From: an uncultured Alphaproteobacteria bacterium
GTDB taxonomy: Bacteria > Pseudomonadota > Alphaproteobacteria > Micropepsales > Micropepsaceae
DNA: 38,993 nucleotides
Assembly: GCA_937865685.1 (NCBI GenBank)
Contig: CALMGU010000126.1
Span: 1-38,993 of the forward strand
Direction: 5' to 3'
The translations under genes and the position numbers were made by a program. Of the stretch, positions 1 through 6,945 are shown piece after piece (position 1 is the first letter of the stretch; each line of letters starts with the position of its first letter). The notes below the pieces were generated by a model. That model made no database searches. It was not told where the DNA came from and saw only the letters and a list, made by a program, of their open reading frames with translations.

Positions 1-82
1 GGCCTCTACGGCACCGGAGTGCGTGTGCGAAGCCTAGGGCGTTTGCGAGCCTCTATCGCAATATCGCTCTTATCTGGGTAGG

Positions 83-388
83 CTAACGGATAGGCATGAG
101 TGCGAGGAAGTGCTTCACGGCCTTGAATGATAGTCGGGGTGTCCAAATACCCTTCTCCCATTTGGCGAACGTCCCCTCGTCTATGCCGATTTGGTTCGCT
201 GCTTGCTCAATGGACAATCCGAGCCGACGGCGGTGAGCTGCGATCTGTTCGGGAAGCGATTTAGGCATCGGAAAGGGGTCATGGCCAAGAAACCGGAAGA
301 TGGCCGGAAAATATCGGACTTCGGGTGATACCCTGTCGTTTTCCCAGAGTAGGTAAGTGTCCGTGGTCACCCCTAACCGAGCCGCCAC
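83..388 (-). CDS. XRE-type helix-turn-helix protein, N-terminus without normal start
   Basis: Probable DNA-binding regulator. The sequence shows a first helix-turn-helix half (VAARLGVTTDTYLLWEND) followed by the linker SPEVRYFPAIFRFLGHDP and a second XRE-like helix-turn-helix (IAAHRRRLGLSIEQAANQIG ... FAKWEKG). This two-HTH arrangement is familiar from small proteobacterial XRE proteins often found in accessory DNA. The coordinates given begin at a GTG that lies inside the first HTH, so they are too short: the frame stays open to position 538 and reads on with family-like residues (PKTLGEHLRKRR, encoded about 415-451), yet contains no in-frame ATG, GTG or TTG upstream of 388. The gene therefore looks 5'-truncated or recombined at the junction near 527. 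Target and function are unknown; it may be a pseudogene. Confidence 0.6.
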   Translation of the reverse strand: MAARLGVTTDTYLLWENDRVSPEVRYFPAIFRFLGHDPFPMPKSLPEQIAAHRRRLGLSIEQAANQIGIDEGTFAKWEKGIWTPRLSFKAVKHFLALMPIR

Positions 389-527
389 CTGGCGTTGGAA
401 TAGGACTCGTTCGCCTCGCCGCTTCCGGAGGTGCTCGCCCAGGGTCTTGGGCTCTCTGGGCCATTCCAGAGGCTTGGAGGCCCGGAAAACCAGGCGGACG
501 TAGGGTAGTGGGAAGGCAACGCGGTGA

Positions 528-1001
528 TGCCGCTGCGGTTATCTCGGCGATCCGGCCCAGGCTTGCTCGCGCGTGCCCAAATGCGGCGCCGACTATCAGG
601 CGCGCATTTCAGGGCCCCTGTTCGACCGCATTGATCTGCATGTCGAAGTGCCGGGTGTGCTGGCGTCCGACCTTGCCTTGCCGCCGCCCGCCGAAGGCAG
701 CGCCGAGGTTGCCGCGCGCGTGGCCCGCGCCCGCGATATCCAGCGCGCTCGATTCGAAGGCGAAAAGATCCGCACCAATGCCGAAGCCGAAGGGGAATTG
801 CTGGATCGCATCGCATGGCCGGATGCGGCGGGCATAAAGCTTTTGACCGACGCGGCGGAGCGGATGCGGTTGTCGGCACGCGGTTATAGCCGCGTGCTGC
901 GCGTGGCACGCACCATCGCGGACCTGGCCGGGGCGGAGACGATCTTGAAAGCGCACATCGCCGAGGCGCTTTCTTACCGGCGACTGACGCTGCAATCTTA
1001 A
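528..1001 (+). pseudogene. 5'-truncated YifB/ComM family Mg-chelatase-like AAA ATPase, C-terminal part
   Basis: Remnant of a YifB/ComM-type protein; ComM is a hexameric helicase acting in integration of transforming DNA. Reading from 528 the frame gives CRCGYLGDPAQACSRVPKC, the Cys-rich motif that follows Asn-Pro in this family, then ARISGPLFDRIDLHVEVP and the C-terminal Mg-chelatase domain with AERMRLSARGYSRVLRVARTIADL. Family members are about 500 residues; only the last ~157 remain, without Walker A or B. The codon just before (525-527) is TGA, so homology stops exactly at the edge of the XRE-containing segment. A GTG at 573 could start a 142-residue peptide, but it lies inside the conserved Cys motif and is unlikely to be a true start. 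Identification is firm from the motif pattern; loss of function is inferred. Confidence 0.8.
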
Positions 1002-1005
1002 ATCT

Positions 1006-2049
1006 TCACGCCCCGCGCGCGATGGCGACGGGACGCACTTTGTCCGTCAGCGCCGCCAGGAACGCATCGCCGTGGGTCATGAAGGCGAAATGGCCCGCGC
1101 CGGGGATCGCCACCCATTCCTTCTGAGGTGCTTCCACCCGGTCGAAATAATCGCGGGCGGCGGCGGTAGGCGTGATCACATCGCCTTGCCCTTGAATGAC
1201 GAAAAAAGCAGTGCCGATCCGCCGCGCGCTTTGCGCCAGATCGGTCGCCACCTGATCGGGCAAGACCTTGTTGCCGACCAGAATCTGGCCGGCTCGGTGA
1301 TCCGCGAAATCCTTTTCGCCGGCATGCGCTTTGGCTTGTTCGCGCAGATGGGCGACCCAATCCTGATCCGCCTTCGGCCAGACGGAAAACAGATTGCGGG
1401 AGAAAGTGAAATATTGATGCGTGTCGGTGGGATTGGGCGTGCCGATGGCTTCCAGCTCTTTCACGATCGCCGCATCCTTGTCGGTTCGCGCTTTGGCGAG
1501 CAGAACATCGAACTGGCTTTGCACCGAAGCCTTCCAGCTTTCCACCTGACCGCTGCCGACATAGGCGGCGAAAAGATCCGGCCGCACCTGAACCATGGTG
1601 ACGGCGACGATGCTGCCGAAGGAATGGCCCAAGACAATGATCTTCTTCTTGTTCAGATGGCGGCAGAGATAATCCGCCAACTCGACACCGTCAGCAGCGA
1701 TTCGCTTCAAGGAGACATCGGGCGTATTTTCGCCGCCGCTATGGCCGTAAGTATGGCTGGCGCCGCGCTGATCCCATTGCACGATCGTGAAAGCTTTTTG
1801 CCAGGGCGCGTATTTGTCGGCTTGCGGCCATTGCGCTTCACCCGGACCGCCATGCACCACCAGGATCACGGGATTGGCGCGGTCCTCGCCTTGGATATCG
1901 ATCCATTGCTCCAGCCCGCCCAGCGGCACATAAGCGGTTTCGGCAATCGCGGCGGCCTTGGCGCCTGCCGCCAGACCCGGCACCAGCGCGGCACCCAGAA
2001 CAAGCCGTGCAGCGGCGCGCCGGTCCCACAAGGTGCATGTCGTCCCCAT
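1006..2049 (-). CDS. Exported alpha/beta hydrolase, proline-iminopeptidase-like (S33 fold)
   Basis: Probable periplasmic hydrolase. The order of motifs is that of alpha/beta hydrolases close to proline iminopeptidases: oxyanion loop VVHGGPGEAQW, QWDQRGASHTYG, nucleophile elbow GHSFGS, a late acid in GQGDVITPT and the catalytic His in GAGHFAF. The N-terminus has an Arg pair followed by a hydrophobic run (RRAAARLVLGAAL) and small residues before AKA-AAI, so a Tat- or Sec-type signal peptide is likely. I chose the ATG at 2049 because a GGAGG ribosome site sits about 7 nt upstream; a GTG at 2061 would add four residues. Its stop lies 4 bp from the convergent yifB remnant. The substrate cannot be told; peptidase versus esterase activity is open. 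Confidence 0.8.
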   Translation of the reverse strand: MGTTCTLWDRRAAARLVLGAALVPGLAAGAKAAAIAETAYVPLGGLEQWIDIQGEDRANPVILVVHGGPGEAQWPQADKYAPWQKAFTIVQWDQRGASHTYGHSGGENTPDVSLKRIAADGVELADYLCRHLNKKKIIVLGHSFGSIVAVTMVQVRPDLFAAYVGSGQVESWKASVQSQFDVLLAKARTDKDAAIVKELEAIGTPNPTDTHQYFTFSRNLFSVWPKADQDWVAHLREQAKAHAGEKDFADHRAGQILVGNKVLPDQVATDLAQSARRIGTAFFVIQGQGDVITPTAAARDYFDRVEAPQKEWVAIPGAGHFAFMTHGDAFLAALTDKVRPVAIARGA

Positions 2050-2161
2050 GGTGCCCTCCACCCATCGCGGAGCGGACGCTAGCGGAATTGTGCAGCATCG
2101 TTGAAGTTACAAAGCAGACAGCCGCCCACGCGACCTTTATGATGAGGGTAAGGGGGATGGC

Positions 2162-3031
2162 ATGGCGACACATTTGAACGCATGGCTGCTTCTGCCGCTG
2201 ATGTGCCTCGTGACGGCAAATCCGTCCCTGGCGGCGGAGCCGATCGCGCTTCCTTTTTCCAAGCTTCCCGCGTTTCCCGCGCCGGAATTGCAGCTGAACG
2301 GGCTTTCGCCGGACGTCGCGGCCAATGTGAAGACCGCCTTGTCCGACGCGGCGAATGGCGACCGGGCCGCGCGGCGTGCCGAAGCCGCGATCCGGTCCGG
2401 CGAGGACGCGGCCGCCAAAGCGCGGATTGCCGCGCAGACGGTGGAGCCGATGGACATGGCCTTTGATGGCTGGGCCTGCCGCTATCGGGGCGAAAGCGTA
2501 AATCGCCGCGCCGAAGGCTTTGGCGTGATGACCTGCGGCACGACCATTTATGCGGGCACGTTCCGCAAAAACGTGCCGGACGGCCCGGTCAGGACGGAGA
2601 CCCCAGAGACGATTTTTTCCGGCGTCTATCGCGCGGGCAAGGCGAACGGCCTGGGCGGCGATACGGCCAAGCTTCAGGGCGACGCCTATCAGGGCGAATA
2701 CAAGGACGGCGCGCGCACGGGCTTCGGCGTGGAGCGCGACAAGGACGGGGTCTATCCCGGCCGCTTCGGCGTCTATGTGGACCCCAAAGACAAGACCCAT
2801 CGCATCACCATGGCACTGTCGGGCCGCCAGGATTTCCCCGCCGCACATTGGGCGGGACGTTTCGGCGCCTATCTGGGACCCAAGATCGCCTGCACCATCA
2901 TCAAAGGCGCTTATCTGGAAGGCAGCGTGCTGGACGGCCATGGCGCGAAATTCGACGCGGGGGGAACGCCCGTGGAACAGGGGCTTTATGCGACCGGACT
3001 TTTGAAAAGCGCCAAGACGCCGCCCTGCTGA
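2162..3031 (+). CDS. Secreted MORN-repeat-like protein
   Basis: Function unknown. The first 24 residues form a clear Sec signal peptide (MATHLNAWLLLPLMCLVTA ... SLAA). A helical Ala/Arg-rich stretch follows (about 45-95), then a region of repeated short beta-hairpin units resembling MORN repeats: GVMTCGTTIYAGTFRKNVPDG, FSGVYRAGKANGLGG, AYQGEYKDGARTGFGV and YPGRFGVYV, each with the YxGxFxxGxxxGxG flavour. Cys residues near 102, 120, 241 and at the C-terminus could form disulfides in the periplasm. It is divergent from the hydrolase gene, with about 110 bp between them. The ATG at 2162 follows a run of G residues suitable as a ribosome site. MORN proteins usually act in membrane or protein interactions; no more specific role is supported. 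Confidence 0.7.
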   Translation: MATHLNAWLLLPLMCLVTANPSLAAEPIALPFSKLPAFPAPELQLNGLSPDVAANVKTALSDAANGDRAARRAEAAIRSGEDAAAKARIAAQTVEPMDMAFDGWACRYRGESVNRRAEGFGVMTCGTTIYAGTFRKNVPDGPVRTETPETIFSGVYRAGKANGLGGDTAKLQGDAYQGEYKDGARTGFGVERDKDGVYPGRFGVYVDPKDKTHRITMALSGRQDFPAAHWAGRFGAYLGPKIACTIIKGAYLEGSVLDGHGAKFDAGGTPVEQGLYATGLLKSAKTPPC

Positions 3032-3084
3032 GGGGAACCTAAGTTCCGTCTTCCCGTTCTCTTGGCGACAGCGGGAGACACGTT

Positions 3085-3303
3085 ATGAAACCCATGGTCA
3101 TTCTGGGCATCGTCTTGATCGTCGGCGGGATCGCCGGTCTGTTCATCAGCCGCATCACCTGGACCGAAACCGAACCACTGGTGAAGGCCGGACCGATCGA
3201 GATCAATCATGAAAAGGATCATTCGGTCTGGATTCCGACCGCCGCCGGCGTGATTTCTGTGATCGCGGGCTTGGGCCTGGTGATGGTGAGCCGGAAGGCT
3301 TGA
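3085..3303 (+). CDS. Small two-helix membrane protein, DUF3185-like
   Basis: A 72-residue inner-membrane protein of unknown function. Two hydrophobic helices (about residues 3-22, ILGIVLIVGGIAGLFI, and 50-68, TAAGVISVIAGLGLVMV) flank a polar loop with TWTETEPLVKAGPIEINHEKDH. The size, the two Gly-rich helices and the loop resemble the DUF3185 family. A GGGAGA ribosome site precedes the ATG by about 8 nt. It follows the MORN gene by 53 bp and may be transcribed with it. Just downstream lies a copy of an intergenic repeat, separating it from convergent modE. Confidence 0.7.
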   Translation: MKPMVILGIVLIVGGIAGLFISRITWTETEPLVKAGPIEINHEKDHSVWIPTAAGVISVIAGLGLVMVSRKA

Positions 3304-3310
3304 TTTTTTT

Positions 3311-3361
3311 GGTCGCACGGCCGGACGGAAAAGCGGTTTCCACTTTTCCTGGCCGATGCTC
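3311..3361 (-). repeat. Dispersed intergenic palindromic repeat, copy 1
   Basis: About 51 bp matching, on the minus strand, the copies at 6331-6383 and 21791-21843. Shared blocks are GGTCGC, GGCCGGACGGAAAA, CACTTTTCCTGG and GCTCC. The halves are partly self-complementary, so the transcript would fold. It ends exactly at the stop codon of modE and fills the gap between the convergent 3085-3303 gene and modE. Confidence 0.7.
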
Positions 3362-3697
3362 CTAGTTTTTCAATTTGGCCAGGGCGTCCAGGTCCGCCTT
3401 GATGGCGCGGGCGGCTCGGCGTTCGGCATTGCGGAAATGTTTTACAATGTCACGGCCGCGGCCGGTCAGCGCGGCGCCGCCGCCCGCCTTGCCGCCGGTG
3501 CGCCGTTCCAGCACCGAGCCGCCGAAAATCTTTTCGATGTCCTGCAGCAGCAGCCAGGCGCGGCGGTAGCTGAGCTTCATCTTGGAGGCGGCGGCGCGGA
3601 TCGAGCCGGTCTCTTCGATCAATTCCAGCAGGCGCGCCTTGCCCGGCCCCATATTGCCGGCCTCGCCGATTGGTAGTCGTAAGAAAAGCCCCGCCAT
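3362..3697 (-). CDS. modE: ModE-type molybdate regulator, DNA-binding domain only
   Basis: LysR-like winged helix of the ModE N-terminal type: GPGKARLLELIEETGSIRAAASKMKLSYRRAWLLLQDIEKIFG, followed by the wing VLERRTGGKAGGGAALTGRGRDIV and a helix for dimerisation. Full-length ModE has two more TOBE/Mop molybdate-binding domains (about 260 residues); this protein ends at 111, so it belongs to the short class and shows no visible molybdate-binding part. I prefer the ATG at 3697 (MAGLFLRLPIG) with AGGA about 9 nt upstream; upstream in-frame starts would add a non-conserved, Pro-rich tail. It is divergent from modA, which it probably controls. How it senses molybdate, if at all, is unclear. Confidence 0.8.
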   Translation of the reverse strand: MAGLFLRLPIGEAGNMGPGKARLLELIEETGSIRAAASKMKLSYRRAWLLLQDIEKIFGGSVLERRTGGKAGGGAALTGRGRDIVKHFRNAERRAARAIKADLDALAKLKN

Positions 3698-3755
3698 GCG
3701 CGCATCCTGACGCGGAGAGCCGGGCGCGGGCAAGGGTCTTGCAGGTCCATCCAAA

Positions 3756-3779
3756 CGTGATATTCAGGCGAACATCACG
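3756..3779. promoter_or_regulatory. Candidate ModE operator between modE and modA
   Basis: An interrupted dyad: CGTGATAT, an 8-nt spacer, then ACATCACG (arms match at 7 of 8 positions). The half-site resembles the CGTTATAT half of known ModE boxes. It ends 16 bp before the modA start, a position where binding would repress transcription or translation. Assignment is by resemblance and location only. Confidence 0.4.
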
Positions 3780-3795
3780 ACAGACGGGGATTTTG

Positions 3796-4560
3796 ATGAC
3801 CAAATTTCTGCGCAGGCTGGCCGCGGCCTTGCTGCTGGCGCTGACGCCGCTGCCCGCTTTCGCTGCCGACGTCACCGTGTTCGGCGCCGCGTCGCTGTCC
3901 GAAGCGTTGAAGGAAATCGCCGCGCTTTATGAAAAGCAAAGCGGCAAGCAGGTGGCGGTGTCGCTGGCCGCGTCATCGGTCCTGGCGCGCCAGATCGAAG
4001 CATCGGGCGGCGCGGACGTCTTCATCTCCGCCGATCTCGACTGGATGGATTATCTCGACAACAAAAGCCTGATCCAGCACGACACGCGCGAGAATCTTCT
4101 GGGCAATCGTTTGGTGCTGGTGGCGGGCAAGGATGTCGGCACCAACATTACGATTGCGCCACATTTCGATCTGGCCGGCGCGCTCAAAGGCGGGCGCCTG
4201 GCGATGGCCGATCCGGATTCGGTTCCGGCGGGCAAATATGGCCGCACCGCGCTGGTTTCATTGGGTGTCTGGAACAGCGTGGTCAATCGGGTGGTGAATG
4301 CCGAGAATGTGCGCGTGGCGCTGGCCTATGTTTCGCGCGGGGAGGCACCCTTGGGCATCGTCTATGAGACGGATGCCAAGGCGGACAAGAATGTGAAAAC
4401 CGTGGGCGTGTTCCCGGAGAACTCGCATCAGCCCATTCTCTATCCTGCCGCGCTGGTCAAGGACGCCAAGCCGGAAGCGCGCACCTTCCTGGCTTACCTG
4501 GCATCGCCGGCCGCGCGCGCGATCTTCGAGAAGAACGGCTTTACGTTCCTTGCCAAGTGA
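3796..4560 (+). CDS. modA: Molybdate ABC transporter, periplasmic binding protein
   Basis: Binds molybdate (or tungstate) in the periplasm and delivers it to the ModBC permease. The sequence has a Sec signal peptide (MTKFLRRLAAALLLALTPLPAFA-AD) and the ModA hallmarks TVFGAASLSEALKEIAALYEKQSGKQV, SLAASSVLARQIEASGGADVFISADLDWMDYL, the hinge MADPDSVPAGKYGRTAL and GIVYETDAK. Length 254 matches the family. The ATG at 3796 is chosen because it begins the signal peptide and follows GGGG; longer readings run into the divergent promoter region. It is the only transport gene here: no modB or modC follows, and a terminator-like hairpin at 4583 closes the unit. PstS was considered and excluded by these motifs. 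Confidence 0.9.
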   Translation: MTKFLRRLAAALLLALTPLPAFAADVTVFGAASLSEALKEIAALYEKQSGKQVAVSLAASSVLARQIEASGGADVFISADLDWMDYLDNKSLIQHDTRENLLGNRLVLVAGKDVGTNITIAPHFDLAGALKGGRLAMADPDSVPAGKYGRTALVSLGVWNSVVNRVVNAENVRVALAYVSRGEAPLGIVYETDAKADKNVKTVGVFPENSHQPILYPAALVKDAKPEARTFLAYLASPAARAIFEKNGFTFLAK

Positions 4561-4582
4561 GGGATACCCAAATAACAAGGCT

Positions 4583-4604
4583 GGCCCGTAAAACCGGGCC
4601 GTTT
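4583..4604 (+). terminator. Intrinsic-type terminator after modA
   Basis: Perfect 6-bp stem GGCCCG / CGGGCC around a 6-nt A-rich loop, followed by GTTT. It begins 22 bp after the modA stop and separates modA from the porin gene. The U tract is short, so strength is uncertain. Confidence 0.6.
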
Positions 4605-4605
4605 G

Positions 4606-4634
4606 CTAATCTCGACAAGAATGATAGAGATTAG
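4606..4634. promoter_or_regulatory. Perfect dyad upstream of the porin gene, possible operator
   Basis: Arms CTAATCTC and GAGATTAG are perfectly complementary over 8 bp with a 13-bp spacer, placing the half-sites about two helical turns apart. It lies 27 bp before the porin start and ahead of its GAGGGG ribosome site. This fits a dimeric regulator site or a leader hairpin; which one, and the regulator, cannot be told. Confidence 0.4.
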
Positions 4635-4660
4635 ATATCACAAGACTTCGAGGGGCTGAG

Positions 4661-6277
4661 ATGAGACGTATTTTCCTGCTGGGCACAGCCGCGACGATGC
4701 TGGCTGCCGCCGCGCCTTCCGCTTTTGCGGCGGACGACAGCGCCGTGATGAAGCGGCTCGATCAGATGCAGAAGATGATCGAAGCGCAGCAGAAAGAAAT
4801 CGGCACGCTGAAAAAAGCGCTCGCCAGAAAAGGCGCAACCCTTCCCGCACCCGAGCCTGTAGCGCACGCTGCGCCGCCGCCCGCCGCGCCCGCGGCCCCG
4901 GCGCCCGTAATCGAAACGCGCCTGCAGCAGCAGGATCAGAAGATCGACGATCTGGTGACGAAATTCGCCAGGCAGGAAGACCAGCGCCGCCTCGCCACCC
5001 AGGAAGCACCGCAAGCCAGCGTCACCAATGGCCGGCTGCAGATCGCTTCCGCCGACGGCCGCTTCAGCGCCGCGCTGCGCGCCACCGTGCAATATGACGT
5101 GGGCTATTACATGCAAAACGCCCATGCCCGCGCGCTCACCAATGGACCGGATCTTTCCAGCGGCAGCAACTTCCGCCGCGCCCAGCTGGGCCTTCAGGGC
5201 AAACTGTTCGGCGATTGGTCCTATTATGTGAATATCGATTACGGCTCCGGCGGTTCGACCGGCACCGAAACGCCGGGCCATATCCAACAGGCCTATATCG
5301 AATATGACGGCTTCGGGCCGTTCGTCTTCCGCATCGGCGCGCATCCGCCATCCACGGGCCTGGACGATTCCTATTCCGCTTCCGATCAGCTTTTGCTGGA
5401 ACGCTCCGCGCCGGGCGATCTGACCCGCAACATGGCGGGCGGCGACGGGCGCGATTCCGTCGAGCTTCTGTATGTCGGCGACCGGCTCTATGGCAGCCTG
5501 GCCTATACCGGCAACAAGGTGCAGGAAACCACTTTTGTATCCGACGAGCAGCAGGCCGTGGTGGGGCGCATCGCCTATTCGCCCATCGTCAACAGTGACT
5601 GGCGCTGGCTGGTGAGCTTGACGGGCACGGATGTGTTTCGTCCCGGCGATTCCAACGGCGGCCTGGCCTCGCCCCGTCCCTTCTCACTCTCCAATCCGCC
5701 GGAAGTGAATATCGACGACAACAGCACCAAGCTGGTGTCGGTGTCGAACGCCAATGTCACCGACGCCTGGGCGTGGAACCTGGAAAGCGCCGTCACCTAC
5801 CAAAACGTCCTGGCCCAGGCCGGCTATTTCAAATACGGCATCGACCAGCGCGGCGTCACCAGCTTGCGCGGCCAGGGTTTCAACGGCTGGTATGTGGAAG
5901 GCAGCTGGGTTCTCACCGGCGAAAGCCGTGGCTATTCCGCCGCCAATGCCGCCTTCACCGGGCCCAAGCCGCGGGTCAGTTTCTCGCCCGAAGGTGGCGG
6001 CTGGGGAGCCTTCGAACTGGCGGCGCGCTATTCGACGCTCGACCTCAACGACAATGCAGGCGTTGTCGGCGGTGTGCTGCCGGCGGGCGGCGTGCGCGGC
6101 GGCGAGCAGCGCATCGGCACGGTCGGCCTCAACTGGTATCCCAATCCGGTGCTGAAATTCACCCTGCAAGCGCAGAATGTCCAGCTCAGCCGCATCGGCA
6201 CCTTGGGCACCACGCCCAACGCCAATATCGGCCAGAACTTCAACACCATCGCGTTCCGGTCACAGTTGGCGTTCTGA
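4661..6277 (+). CDS. Outer-membrane porin of the OprO/OprP (phosphate-selective) family
   Basis: Forms a beta-barrel channel in the outer membrane. Order: Sec signal peptide (MRRIFLLGTAATMLAAAAPSAFA), a coiled-coil segment (about 28-55, MKRLDQMQKMIEAQQKEIGTLKKAL), an Ala/Pro linker, a second short coiled coil, then a barrel with alternating aromatic strands such as FRRAQLGLQGKLFGDWSYYVNIDYG and FVFRIGAHPPSTGLDDSYSASDQLLLER, ending in the outer-membrane signature FNTIAFRSQLAF with a terminal Phe. The N-terminal coiled coil is common in alphaproteobacterial members. Family names suggest phosphate or polyphosphate uptake, which would suit the pst genes 2.5 kb away, but the annotation OprO/P is often loose. 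A dyad upstream and a strong terminator downstream mark it as its own transcription unit. Confidence 0.85.
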   Translation: MRRIFLLGTAATMLAAAAPSAFAADDSAVMKRLDQMQKMIEAQQKEIGTLKKALARKGATLPAPEPVAHAAPPPAAPAAPAPVIETRLQQQDQKIDDLVTKFARQEDQRRLATQEAPQASVTNGRLQIASADGRFSAALRATVQYDVGYYMQNAHARALTNGPDLSSGSNFRRAQLGLQGKLFGDWSYYVNIDYGSGGSTGTETPGHIQQAYIEYDGFGPFVFRIGAHPPSTGLDDSYSASDQLLLERSAPGDLTRNMAGGDGRDSVELLYVGDRLYGSLAYTGNKVQETTFVSDEQQAVVGRIAYSPIVNSDWRWLVSLTGTDVFRPGDSNGGLASPRPFSLSNPPEVNIDDNSTKLVSVSNANVTDAWAWNLESAVTYQNVLAQAGYFKYGIDQRGVTSLRGQGFNGWYVEGSWVLTGESRGYSAANAAFTGPKPRVSFSPEGGGWGAFELAARYSTLDLNDNAGVVGGVLPAGGVRGGEQRIGTVGLNWYPNPVLKFTLQAQNVQLSRIGTLGTTPNANIGQNFNTIAFRSQLAF

Positions 6278-6293
6278 TTTTCCACCACTTTGG

Positions 6294-6324
6294 AAAGGGG
6301 CCGGTGCATTGCGCCGGCCCCTTT
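6294..6324 (+). terminator. Strong hairpin terminator after the porin gene
   Basis: An 11-bp perfect stem AAAGGGGCCGG / CCGGCCCCTTT with a 9-nt loop, starting 17 bp after the stop codon. The A and U flanks make it a plausible terminator in both directions. Confidence 0.75.
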
Positions 6325-6330
6325 CTTGCG

Positions 6331-6383
6331 CACGGAGCGGGTCCAGGAAAAGTGTGCAACGGTTTTCCGTCCGGACCCGCGAC
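6331..6383 (+). repeat. Dispersed intergenic palindromic repeat, copy 2
   Basis: Begins CACGGAGCGGGTCC and contains AGGAAAAGTGTGCA and GGTTTTCCGTCCGG, closely matching the copy at 21791-21843 and the inverted copy at 3311-3361. The outer parts GCGGGTCC and GGACCCGC are complementary, so the unit can form a cruciform or RNA hairpin. It follows the porin terminator directly. Confidence 0.75.
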
Positions 6384-6397
6384 AAAACGAAGAACCG

Positions 6398-6435
6398 GAG
6401 CATTTTCGCGATTCAATGAATCGCGGAAATGCTCT
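6398..6435. repeat. Near-perfect 38-bp palindrome beside repeat copy 2
   Basis: GAGCATTTTCGCGATTCA is followed at once by its complement TGAATCGCGGAAATGCTC with a single mismatch. It sits between the repeat copy at 6331 and the cupin gene. Similar palindromes are common in intergenic DNA of alphaproteobacteria; a specific function is not evident. Confidence 0.65.
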
Positions 6436-6468
6436 AGCATCCGCCCCCGGAAATCACGGGGGAACCGC

Positions 6469-6927
6469 ATGCGTCTTTCCGTTCTTGGCATCGCGGTGTT
6501 TGCCGCGTCCATCTCCACCGCGTTCGCGCAAAGCGATGTGCCAAAGCCCGATCCGTCCCACATCACCTTCACCATGCCCAAGGACATTGCCTGGAAGACC
6601 AGCGACAGCATGGATCAGGCGGTGATCTTCGGCGATCCGGCCAAGCCCGGCATTTATGGCCTCCTGATCCGCTGGAAGGCGGGACATTTCAGCCGGCCGC
6701 ATTTCCACAACACCGACCGCTATGCCTATGTGATTTCCGGTACCTGGTGGGTGAGTTCCAGCGACACCTATGACCTTTCCAAGACCTATCCCATGCCGGC
6801 GGGCAGCGTGGTCACCGATCTGGCGGGCACGGTACATTTCGATGGCGCCAAGGGTGAAGACGCCCTATTGGAACTGGTGGGCATGGGGCCGGTGACCACC
6901 ACCCCCTTTGACGCCGCCAAGAAATAG
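6469..6927 (+). CDS. Exported cupin-domain protein
   Basis: A 152-residue periplasmic protein with a Sec signal peptide (MRLSVLGIAVFAASISTAFA-Q) and one cupin fold. The first cupin motif is seen in WKAGHFSRPHFHNTDRYAYVISG, giving His residues suitable for metal binding and a Glu replaced by Asp/Arg; the second motif is PMPAGSVVTDLAGTVHFDGAKG. Enzyme or binding activity cannot be specified. The ATG at 6469 follows GGGGGAACC and starts the signal peptide; the same frame is open far upstream across the porin gene, but that is a reading-frame shadow. It is followed 18 bp later by the symporter gene, so the two may be cotranscribed. Confidence 0.75.
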   Translation: MRLSVLGIAVFAASISTAFAQSDVPKPDPSHITFTMPKDIAWKTSDSMDQAVIFGDPAKPGIYGLLIRWKAGHFSRPHFHNTDRYAYVISGTWWVSSSDTYDLSKTYPMPAGSVVTDLAGTVHFDGAKGEDALLELVGMGPVTTTPFDAAKK

Positions 6928-6945
6928 ACAAGGGACTTTTGGGGC

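Noticed and set aside
1072..2082. Long plus-strand open frame opposite the alpha/beta hydrolase gene
   Set aside because: It is the antisense shadow of a gene with clear catalytic motifs; high GC keeps the opposite frames open.
3796..4560. Possibility that the binding protein is PstS serving the pst operon
   Set aside because: Motifs such as FGAASLSEAL and SVPAGKYGRTAL are those of ModA, and modE is divergent next to it.
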